Assembly (NCBI GenBank): GCA_040791665.1
Contig: JBFNNX010000023.1
Span: forward strand, 558,001 to 622,000
Direction of reading: 5' to 3'
Origin: Thiodiazotropha sp040791665
GTDB taxonomy: Bacteria > Pseudomonadota > Gammaproteobacteria > Chromatiales > Chromatiaceae
Length of the DNA: 64,000 nt
A program made the translations under genes and the position numbers. The notes beneath the pieces were generated by a model. It saw nothing but the letters and a program-made list of their open reading frames with translations, searched no databases and had not been told where the DNA came from. Shown here piece by piece: positions 37,704 to 44,965 of this stretch (the stretch's first letter is position 1; every line of letters begins with the position of its first letter).

Positions 37704-38221
37704 AGATAGCTGTCCAACTCTGTCTTAAGATTACCCTGGGCCTCGAGCACCATCTCACAAACATCCCTGGCAGCGCCACGCCCGCCGTTACGGGGTGTCT
37801 GCCAATGGGCATGCTGGAGTACGAACGGGTGGGCATCATTCACGGCGATGGCCAATCCAACACGCCGCATGATCGGCAGATCGACGACATCATCACCCAC
37901 GTAAGCCACCTGGTCATCCGAAAGACCCAATTTATCGCGCAACTCCTCGTAGGCCGGCAGCTTGTCCAGCTTCCCCTGATAGACATGTTCGATACCCAGG
38001 CTCTCCATGCGGATGCGCACCACCTCAGAGGTTCGTCCGGTGATAATGCCGATCACCACACCCGATTTCTGCAGCATCTTCATACCGTGGCCATCCCTGG
38101 AATTGAATGATTTATACTCCTGACCGTCATCACCAAGAAACAGTCCACCATCGGTTAGCACGCCATCGACGTCAAAAATGACCAGTTTCACCCCACTGGC
38201 CTTGGCATGGATATCCTGCAC
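37700..38221 (-). CDS. kdsC: 3-deoxy-D-manno-octulosonate 8-phosphate phosphatase
   Basis: 173 residues. HAD enzyme without a cap: FDVDGVLTDGGLFLGDDGQE near the start, ITGRTSEVVRIR, and GDDVVDLPIM. It releases KDO from KDO-8-phosphate. The start is GTG behind AGAGAGAG. It is 13 bp after kdsD and overlaps lptC. Confidence 0.96.
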   Translation of the reverse strand: MQDIHAKASGVKLVIFDVDGVLTDGGLFLGDDGQEYKSFNSRDGHGMKMLQKSGVVIGIITGRTSEVVRIRMESLGIEHVYQGKLDKLPAYEELRDKLGLSDDQVAYVGDDVVDLPIMRRVGLAIAVNDAHPFVLQHAHWQTPRNGGRGAARDVCEMVLEAQGNLKTELDSYL

Positions 38222-38234
38222 TCTCTCTACCCCT

Positions 38235-39233
38235 CTACATCACGCCGGCTCTCAGCAGATCATGCATATTGAATGCGCCGATCAGCTGCTGTCTTTCATC
38301 GATAACCAGCAGGCCGTTAATTTTTTTCTCGTCCATCATCTGCAAGGCTTCTGCAGCCAGCGTCTCGGGTGACACTGTCAGGCAGTTCCTCGTCATGACT
38401 TCACTCACTTTGACATGGTGTATATCAATAGGTTTGTTCAAGGTACGCCGCAGATCGCCATCGGTATAGACACCGGCCACTCCACCCTCCGAATCTGTTA
38501 TCGCGGTCATACCCAAACCTTTTGCTGACATCACTTCCAACGCCTCATGCAATGTGGCATCGAGACCGACCGATGGCAATGACCTCTCCGTATGCATTAT
38601 ATCACTGACCCGCAACAGCAAGCGCCTCCCCAGGGAGCCACCCGGATGGGAGAGGGCGAAATCCTTGGCAGTAAAACCTCGCGCCTGAAGCAATGCAACT
38701 GCCATCGCATCGCCCATTACCAATGCGGCAGTTGTACTTGATGTTGGGGCCAAGCCAAGGGGACAGGCCTCCTTCTCAACGCTGACGTCGATATGCACTT
38801 CGGATTCTCTTGCCAGTGTCGACTCAGGTTTTCCGGTCATGGCGATCAAGGGCGCACCCAGTCGTTTAAGCAGAGGCAAGATTATCAATAATTCACCGGT
38901 CTCCCCCGAGTTGGAGAGCGCCAGCACCACATCCTGAGGGGTGATCATACCGAGATCACCGTGACTGGCTTCACCCGGATGAACAAAAAAGGCCGGGCTG
39001 CCGGTGCTCGCCAGGGTCGCAGCGATCTTGTTGCCAATGTGGCCCGACTTGCCCATACCGATAACAACGATCCTGCCCTGGCAATGGAGAAGATAACTGC
39101 AAGCCAGGGCAAATTCATCGCCCAACCTGGGAATGAGCGACTGGACCGCATCAGCCTCGGTTTCGATCACAGCCCTACCCAGCTCGATCATACGGGCCAT
39201 CTCGTCTTTTGTTGGGTTAGTGGGTTTGGTCAT
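38235..39233 (-). CDS. kdsD: Arabinose-5-phosphate isomerase
   Basis: 332 residues. N-terminal SIS domain (GRIVVIGMGKSGHIGNKIAA, GEASHGDLGMI) and two C-terminal CBS domains. It converts ribulose-5-phosphate to arabinose-5-phosphate, the first KDO precursor. The ATG at 39233 is preferred to an upstream GTG at 39245. Confidence 0.96.
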   Translation of the reverse strand: MTKPTNPTKDEMARMIELGRAVIETEADAVQSLIPRLGDEFALACSYLLHCQGRIVVIGMGKSGHIGNKIAATLASTGSPAFFVHPGEASHGDLGMITPQDVVLALSNSGETGELLIILPLLKRLGAPLIAMTGKPESTLARESEVHIDVSVEKEACPLGLAPTSSTTAALVMGDAMAVALLQARGFTAKDFALSHPGGSLGRRLLLRVSDIMHTERSLPSVGLDATLHEALEVMSAKGLGMTAITDSEGGVAGVYTDGDLRRTLNKPIDIHHVKVSEVMTRNCLTVSPETLAAEALQMMDEKKINGLLVIDERQQLIGAFNMHDLLRAGVM

Positions 39234-39271
39234 TAGACGACTCACTCATATAAGGTTGAAGCAACCATCGA

Positions 39272-40240
39272 TCAGGCATTCACAAGCGAAACAAAAAGCA
39301 GAGACTGATAGCCCACGAAACAGAGCAGCAGGAGCAGCCCCTCAAGACGGTTGATACGCCCCTGCTTACCAAGACCATGCCCCATGAAGAAGAGGAACAT
39401 TGTAAGCACCATCATCACCGGAAGATCGCGCTCCATGACCTCCGGTGAATAAATTCCCGGCGCCACCAGACCCGGGATACTCAGCACCGCCAGCAGATTG
39501 TAGAGATTGGATCCGATGACATTGCCGATGGCGAGGTCATCCTCCCCCTTCAGGGCGCTGGTGATACTGGCAGCCAATTCGGGCAGGCTGGTACCGATGG
39601 CAACGATGGTCAGCCCGATGATGACATCACTGACACCCAGCGCAGATGCCACATTTGTAGCGCCCCACACCAGCAGGCGCGAGCTCAAAAGCAGGAAAAT
39701 CAACCCACCCAGCAGCAGGACAATCGCCTTTTGGGTTGGTATATCGTGTGGTATCTCCGCATCAAACTCCCCGGCGATAGGATCCGTGGCAACCGTCTTG
39801 GCGGTATAGATCATCCATCCCAACACGGCCACCAGGGTCACTACCAGGAGAGTGCCATCTAGCCGGCTCAGTTCACCATCCCACATCAACAGAAATGCCA
39901 TCACCGAGACCGCAAGCAGTAATGGATACTCACGCTTCAGGACACTGGAATGGACGGAAAGAGGGATCAACAGGGCAGTGAATCCAAGGATAAGCCCGAT
40001 ATTGGCGATATTGGAGCCGATGGCATTGCCGATTGCCAGGCCCGGGTTGCCGTTGATGGCCGCCATGGTTGAAACCAGCACCTCAGGCGCTGAAGTACCA
40101 AAACCGACTACAGTGAGCCCTATCAGCATGGGTGAAACACCCAGATTATCTGCCAGGGCGGCAGCCCCACTGATAAACCGGTCGGCACTCCAAACGAGTA
40201 CAACCAAGCCGACAAGTATCGCAACGCTGAAAAGGAACAT
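39272..40240 (-). CDS. Calcium/sodium antiporter, YrbG family
   Basis: 322 residues, about ten hydrophobic helices in two inverted repeats. The alpha repeats show GFGTSAPEVLVSTMAA with IGSNIANIGLILG, and AIGTSLPELAASITSA with IGSNLYNLLAVL. It belongs to the CaCA exchangers and is the usual gene upstream of kdsD. Probably the first gene of the long minus-strand run; a -10-like TATTAT is 111 bp upstream, without a clear -35. Confidence 0.93.
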   Translation of the reverse strand: MFLFSVAILVGLVVLVWSADRFISGAAALADNLGVSPMLIGLTVVGFGTSAPEVLVSTMAAINGNPGLAIGNAIGSNIANIGLILGFTALLIPLSVHSSVLKREYPLLLAVSVMAFLLMWDGELSRLDGTLLVVTLVAVLGWMIYTAKTVATDPIAGEFDAEIPHDIPTQKAIVLLLGGLIFLLLSSRLLVWGATNVASALGVSDVIIGLTIVAIGTSLPELAASITSALKGEDDLAIGNVIGSNLYNLLAVLSIPGLVAPGIYSPEVMERDLPVMMVLTMFLFFMGHGLGKQGRINRLEGLLLLLCFVGYQSLLFVSLVNA

Positions 40241-40378
40241 AAATTTTTATTTAATATTCAATATGCTACTGAAGTCAGGGGCTGGATTAATGAATCGCTT
40301 CACTGTCATTTGCTAGCTATTGATCGGCTACAGGGGAGCTGAGGGCAAAGATAATAGCAGAAAGATACGGCAATTGGC

Positions 40379-40407
40379 TTGACAAGAATCTTAGTATATT
40401 AGATAAT
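40379..40407 (+). promoter_or_regulatory. Strong sigma-70-like promoter upstream of an orphan terminator
   Basis: -35 TTGACA (perfect), 17-bp spacer, -10 GATAAT (40402-40407). It faces rplM but its transcript would meet a terminator after about 83 nt. Confidence 0.8.
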
Positions 40408-40412
40408 TCATA

Positions 40413-40496
40413 CATACTGATGAATTTAGTATCAGTATGCCTCCTTTGGTGGTAAATATAGATTCAGCGCGACATCCCCCTGTCGCGCTTTTTTTT
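40413..40496 (+). ncRNA. Putative small RNA or attenuated leader upstream of rplM
   Basis: From the promoter at 40379 the expected transcript starts near 40413 and contains a perfect 9-bp 5' hairpin (CATACTGAT/ATCAGTATG, 40413-40421 and 40431-40439), a CCTCC-TTT-GGTGG element, and a terminator with eight T. A second promoter for rplM lies beyond the terminator, so a separate ~83-nt RNA is the simplest reading. It also holds an 11-codon frame (40420-40455), MNLVSVCLLWW, without a Shine-Dalgarno site, so a Trp-sensing leader cannot be excluded. I do not recognise it as a named RNA. Confidence 0.55.
40466..40496 (+). terminator. Rho-independent terminator of the orphan transcript
   Basis: AGCGCGACA / TGTCGCGCT stem, 6-base loop, eight T. 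No protein-coding gene lies upstream of it on this strand. Confidence 0.93.
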
Positions 40497-40532
40497 GCTC
40501 CGCATCCGCTCATCGTCGCGGGCGGACATACC

Positions 40533-40565
40533 TTGAACCAGGACCTAAATATTCTATATTAGGTC
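40533..40565 (+). promoter_or_regulatory. rplM-rpsI promoter with overlapping palindrome
   Basis: -35 TTGAAC (40533-40538), 16-bp spacer, -10 TATATT (40555-40560). A palindrome GACCTAA-N10-TTAGGTC (40542-40565) covers the spacer and -10, placed like a repressor operator. Confidence 0.7.
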
Positions 40566-40643
40566 TTGTCTCCCATACTTGGATCATGTAATATCCGCCG
40601 TCTTTTTCAAGGCATTTTTGGTTCTCCATCGGAGCGACATCGG

Positions 40644-41072
40644 ATGACTACTGTAAGCGCGAAACCGGCAGAGGTACGCCGCAATTGGTATCTCGTGGAT
40701 GCAACAGACAAGACCCTGGGTCGTCTGTCCACGGAAATTGCCCGTCACCTGCGCGGTAAACATAAACCGGAATACACTCCTCACGTCGACACCGGCGACT
40801 ATATCGTCGTCGTCAACGCCGAAAAGATCCGTGTCACCGGTAACAAACTGAGCGACAAGATGTACCATCACCACACCGGTTACATCGGCAATCTGAAATC
40901 CATCAATCTGGAGAAGCTGCTGCAGAAAGCCCCGGAACGCGCTATAGAACACGCTGTCAAGGGCATGATGCCGAAAAACCCGCTGGGGCGCGCCATGTTG
41001 AAAAAACTGCGTGTCTTTGCCGGTCCCGAGCACACTCATCAGGCCCAGCAGCCCCGGCCACTGGACATCTGA
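40644..41072 (+). CDS. rplM: Large ribosomal subunit protein uL13
   Basis: 142 residues, identical in length to E. coli L13. RRNWYLVDATDKTLGRLSTE and KMYHHHTGYIGNLK are diagnostic. The ATG at 40644 follows CATCGGAG; the upstream 26 codons of open frame do not belong. It is followed after 24 bp by rpsI in the universal rplM-rpsI operon. Confidence 0.99.
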   Translation: MTTVSAKPAEVRRNWYLVDATDKTLGRLSTEIARHLRGKHKPEYTPHVDTGDYIVVVNAEKIRVTGNKLSDKMYHHHTGYIGNLKSINLEKLLQKAPERAIEHAVKGMMPKNPLGRAMLKKLRVFAGPEHTHQAQQPRPLDI

Positions 41073-41096
41073 TCATTTAAATTTAGAGTAACGAAC

Positions 41097-41486
41097 ATGG
41101 CAGATACGCACATCACCACAGGACGTCGTAAGAGTTCCACCGCCCGCGTCTTCCTTACCGCCGGCAGCGGCAATATCGTGGTCAACAACCGCCCCCTCGA
41201 TGAGTACTTCGGCCGGGAGACAGCCCGCATGGTGGTTCGTCAGCCACTGGATGCCACCGAAACACGCGACAAGGTCGATATCAAAGTGACGGTCACCGGC
41301 GGCGGCACCACAGGCCAGGCGGGCGCCATTCGCCACGGTATCTCGCGCGCCCTGGATGCCTACGACGAGTCCCTGCACGGCACCCTGCGCAGAGCCGGCT
41401 TCCTGACCCGCGACGCCCGTGCCGTGGAGCGTAAGAAGGTCGGCCTGCACAAGGCCCGCAAGCGTCCTCAATACTCCAAACGCTAA
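41097..41486 (+). CDS. rpsI: Small ribosomal subunit protein uS9
   Basis: 129 residues. TGRRKSSTARVFLTAGSG near the start and the conserved basic C-terminus GLHKARKRPQYSKR that reaches the P-site tRNA. A tRNA gene follows 24 bp later on the same strand and may share the transcript. Confidence 0.99.
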   Translation: MADTHITTGRRKSSTARVFLTAGSGNIVVNNRPLDEYFGRETARMVVRQPLDATETRDKVDIKVTVTGGGTTGQAGAIRHGISRALDAYDESLHGTLRRAGFLTRDARAVERKKVGLHKARKRPQYSKR

Positions 41487-41510
41487 GACTGGCTCTCACG
41501 AGTCCGCAAC

Positions 41511-41584
41511 TGGGGATTCGTCTAACGGCAGGACACCGGACTCTGACTCCGTATGTGGAGGTTCGAATCCTCCATCCCCAGCCA
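41511..41584 (+). tRNA. tRNA-Gln (anticodon CUG)
   Basis: Acceptor stem TGGGGAT/ATCCCCA, discriminator G, CCA encoded. Anticodon loop CTCTGAC gives CUG, reading CAG codons. T arm GGAGG-TTCGAAT-CCTCC is perfect. The first anticodon-stem pair is C opposite U (stems CCGGA and TCCGT), a mismatch compared with E. coli tRNA-Gln. Confidence 0.97.
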
Positions 41585-41590
41585 ATATAG

Positions 41591-41613
41591 AACCCGCCCT
41601 GTGCGGGTTTTTT
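41591..41613 (+). terminator. Rho-independent terminator after tRNA-Gln
   Basis: AACCCGC / GCGGGTT stem, 5-base loop, run of T; 6 bp past the tRNA CCA. Confidence 0.93.
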
Positions 41614-41645
41614 GGTGCCCTAGCAGAATCAGGATGAGAAATTCC

Positions 41646-42099
41646 TCAATAGAGATAGACCGCTCCGCCCCCCAGTTGAGTTGTCTTCCTGATCCCCACC
41701 AATACCGGTCGCGGACGAGTCTTCACCAGATGCCCCGACGGCTAGGGTACGTCCATCACCGGATAAACTAACACTCACACCAAAATATTTGGGACGTGTG
41801 CCTACACAGTCGTCGAAGGGATCACCAAATAGCAAGGGTTCCGGATCAAAGCACGGTGCTTTTACATAAGCTCGCTGACTCCAGGCATCGGCATCGATGG
41901 CAAGGTCGTCTGCGCCATTAATCTGCAGCACCAACCCGTCACCCGCCAGGCCTGTTACTGTGCCACTAATGGTGTAGTGGGTATCGATTGGATCGCCCAC
42001 GTCACTCGCGCCATTGTTATTGCCACCACCTCCACACGCCACTACAAGATTCAGCAGTGCAAGTAGTAAAGCAAGATCCCTTGATTTCCTTTCACTTAT
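41646..42099 (-). pseudogene. Decayed FG-GAP lipoprotein (internal deletion and frameshift)
   Basis: A shortened relative of the intact gene at 42187. It begins with a lipoprotein signal (DLALLLALLNLVVAC), then the TYTISGTVTGL domain start, then jumps directly into the last FG-GAP unit, so most of the middle is missing. At the end the reading frame gives SGLSLLRNFSS, but a shift of one base at the run of six C (41668-41673) restores GGAVYLY and a stop at 41646, the ending seen in the intact paralogue. The only start codon before the signal peptide is ATA at 42099, behind GAGGAAGGG. Together these point to a broken duplicate. Confidence 0.8.
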
Positions 42100-42186
42100 C
42101 CCTTCCTCGTTGGGATATTTTAAAGGGCACTCAGCGGGTAGTCACTGTAGATCTGACCGCTGAGTGCCCTTAGTGAAATTTAGCTC

Positions 42187-44484
42187 CTAGTAAAGATAAA
42201 CTGCCCCAGCGTATGGACTTGTATCATCCTCCTGATTGGCGCTGTCCCCCGAATTCTCGAATGGGGCACCCACAACCAGGGATGTTCCATCACTGGAGAT
42301 GCTCAGGCTATCGCCGAACTCATCGTTTAACTCGGGACAGAATGAACAGCCCGGCTGCGACCATCCCGCATCCGTATTCGAGGCCTTGACATAGGAGTGC
42401 TGGAACCAGCCAGTGTCACCGCGAGTGAACATATAGACCGCGCCTGGTGGAGACGTGGCGCTGTCGTCCGCCTGGTTGCGATTGACGCCTCGACCGACGG
42501 AGTCCTCAAAAGCCGCGCTCACGGCCAGGCTGTTACCGTTTCCGGAAAGGGCCACTTTATTGCCAAACCCGTCGTTCGGATCGGCATTCGATGCCTTGAA
42601 GTAAGCGGTTTGCGTCCATACGTTGGCCTGGCGCTCGAACAGATAGGCTGCACCGGAGTTCTCCCTGTCATTGTTGGAGAAGCTGCCATTGACTCCGATG
42701 GCCGATGAATCCTCTTTCCATACACCCACCGCCAGGGTATTGCCGTCCGCGGAGATTGACACGTCGCTGCCGAATTCATCGCCACTGTCGGTTGCGGATG
42801 CCTTGAGATAGGCCTGCTGGGACCAGTTAGCGCCGTCATAGGCGAACACATAGGCCGCGCCGGCTCCCCGCGCATCATTGTTCGTCTGATCGCCATTGAT
42901 ACCGGTAGCGGATGAATCCTCTCCCGGAGCGCCGATCACGAGGGTCGAACCGTTACCGGAGAGTTCCAGGGCGGCGCCGAATTCGTCCGGACCCTCGCCG
43001 CTGGTCGCCTCGAGGATCGCCTGCTGAGACCAAGCACTACCACCCTGGTCGAACACGTAGACACCTCCACCGCTGACCGCCAGCCTCGTCCCACTGCTGG
43101 AGAGTGAAACCTGTTTACCGAAATTGGCGCCTGCAACCGGTGCGGATGCCTTGATATAGGCCTGTTGGGTCCACGACGAACCGGAAAGGCTAAAGACGTA
43201 GACCGCCCCGGATCTCGACAAGGAGTTATCTGCCTGGTTGCCATCGACTCCCGATGCGGCCGAGTCCTCGAATAGCGCACCGACGGCCAGTGTCTGCCCA
43301 TCATCAGAGAGCGATACGGCAGAACCGAATTTGTCACCGGCATCGGCATTGGATGCCTTGATGTATGTCTGTTGACTCCAACTGTCGCCATCTCGACTAA
43401 ACAGATAGACTGCGCCGGAACTCGTTGCCATGTCGGTATCGACGACCGGGTCACCATCGATCCCTGTCGCTGTGGAATCCTCTTCAGGCGCGCCTATCGC
43501 CAGCGTTGAGCCATCGCCGGAAATTGCGACACTGCTGCCAAACTGATCCTCTGAGCCAATGAATGAGGGTTTAAGGTAGCCGATCACATCGAGTATCAGC
43601 GAGAAGGCCGTGACGGGTGTCGAATCGGCGCAATCCTCACTGGCGCTGCAGGCCTGAACCATGTAGCTGGCATTCACCCAATCGGTCAGATGGACAGAGA
43701 CCACCGCATCCACAGTGGTCGCCGTGATGTTGTCGCCCACCTGGCTGAAGCCGGAGATCCCATCCGGATTGTACAACAGCCGGTAGTGATCAACCCCCAC
43801 ATCGTTCCAGCTGAAGCGCAACAGCTTGGGCCCCGCTACGCTAACGCTGGCGGTGAGATCCGCGTCAGGCGGGCAACTTATCTGGACGTCGGTTACAGTA
43901 GCCCCGTTCAGCGTACCGCTCCCGTTCACCACTGTACACGTCTGGCCAGTGGGCTGGGTGGCGATAGTCACCGTATAGGCGCTGCCGTCTTCCAGCTGAG
44001 TGGCAAAGCTGAATGCGCCACCGGCTGTGATACTGAGATCGTCACTGCCGTTGTTTTGCAACACCAGACCATCACCGGCCAGACCGCTGACGCTGCCGCC
44101 AATACTGAAAAATCCGGTATTGTCGGTACAAGTGATGGTGATATTGGTGACCTCAGCAGCGGCAACCGTACCGCTGCCATTTGCCACCGCACAGTTTTGG
44201 TCGGCGGGTTGGGTTGCGATGGTTACCGCGTATGTGCTGCCGTCGCTCAGCTCAACGGTAAAACTGAAGCCGCCGTCACTGTCAGGTGAAAGATCATCAC
44301 CGCCGTTGTTCTGCAACACCAGTCCGCTACCCGTAAGGCCTGTAACGGTGCCGCTGATTGTATAGGTTGTTCCAGTCGTGTCTCCATCATCACTACTGCT
44401 ACCTCCACCACCGCCGCAGGCGGTAAGCAACAACAGTTGCATCAAAATCACTGCTTTGGCCACCCATATCAGATATCGATTCAT
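42187..44484 (-). CDS. FG-GAP repeat lipoprotein, putative surface protein
   Basis: 765 residues. Lipoprotein signal ending LLLTAC (cysteine near residue 23) followed by a Gly/Ser/Asp linker. Then two copies of an ~80-residue domain starting TYTISGTVTGLTGSGLVLQN and IGGSVSGLAGDGLVLQNNGS, a fibronectin-III-like region (about 205-300), and seven FG-GAP units, e.g. FGSSVAISGDGSTLAIGAPE, each about 60-70 residues. This is integrin-alpha-like beta-propeller architecture, expected on the outer membrane or cell surface. The ligand is unknown. A decayed copy lies directly downstream. Confidence 0.85.
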   Translation of the reverse strand: MNRYLIWVAKAVILMQLLLLTACGGGGGSSSDDGDTTGTTYTISGTVTGLTGSGLVLQNNGGDDLSPDSDGGFSFTVELSDGSTYAVTIATQPADQNCAVANGSGTVAAAEVTNITITCTDNTGFFSIGGSVSGLAGDGLVLQNNGSDDLSITAGGAFSFATQLEDGSAYTVTIATQPTGQTCTVVNGSGTLNGATVTDVQISCPPDADLTASVSVAGPKLLRFSWNDVGVDHYRLLYNPDGISGFSQVGDNITATTVDAVVSVHLTDWVNASYMVQACSASEDCADSTPVTAFSLILDVIGYLKPSFIGSEDQFGSSVAISGDGSTLAIGAPEEDSTATGIDGDPVVDTDMATSSGAVYLFSRDGDSWSQQTYIKASNADAGDKFGSAVSLSDDGQTLAVGALFEDSAASGVDGNQADNSLSRSGAVYVFSLSGSSWTQQAYIKASAPVAGANFGKQVSLSSSGTRLAVSGGGVYVFDQGGSAWSQQAILEATSGEGPDEFGAALELSGNGSTLVIGAPGEDSSATGINGDQTNNDARGAGAAYVFAYDGANWSQQAYLKASATDSGDEFGSDVSISADGNTLAVGVWKEDSSAIGVNGSFSNNDRENSGAAYLFERQANVWTQTAYFKASNADPNDGFGNKVALSGNGNSLAVSAAFEDSVGRGVNRNQADDSATSPPGAVYMFTRGDTGWFQHSYVKASNTDAGWSQPGCSFCPELNDEFGDSLSISSDGTSLVVGAPFENSGDSANQEDDTSPYAGAVYLY

Positions 44485-44554
44485 ACCAGGTTCCTGTATC
44501 CGTTTTAACTGTACGGTCTTGATGATAAGACCAAATATTGCATCGTCAACTATC

Positions 44555-44965
44555 TCAGTAACTTGATACGTTTTCTACGATAGGTGGGTGGTAAATGATC
44601 TGAATAGTGGTGCCGTCGGGATCGTAACAGTAAAAACTGCGAGCTCCGTCACGGTGTGTGCGCGGCGCATTGCGCATCCTCACCCCGGCCGCCAGAAGAT
44701 AGTCGTACCAGGCATCCACCTGATCGGGCTCCGAGAGGAAGAAACCGATGTGGTCGAGGCGTTGGGCGGCCTCGTCCAGATGCTCCGCAGCTGACTTGTG
44801 CAGGGCGAGGTTATCCCCTCCCGAGGTAAGATAAAGGTTATCCCGGTCGGGTCGCCACTCGACCTCCATTCCTAACAGCTCGACGTAGAAGTGTTCGCTG
44901 GCGGCCATATCTCTGATATTCAGGGCGACATGACGCATGCCGAGATGTTGTAACGGTGGATTCAT
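44555..44965 (-). CDS. VOC family (glyoxalase-like) protein
   Basis: 136 residues, one vicinal-oxygen-chelate module. Candidate metal ligands are in MRHVALNI and RLDHIGFF, but the usual C-terminal glutamate is a glutamine (GTTIQIIY), so the metal site may differ from glyoxalase I. The substrate cannot be assigned. The ATG overlaps the stop of the DUF885 gene by 4 bp. Confidence 0.8.
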   Translation of the reverse strand: MNPPLQHLGMRHVALNIRDMAASEHFYVELLGMEVEWRPDRDNLYLTSGGDNLALHKSAAEHLDEAAQRLDHIGFFLSEPDQVDAWYDYLLAAGVRMRNAPRTHRDGARSFYCYDPDGTTIQIIYHPPIVENVSSY

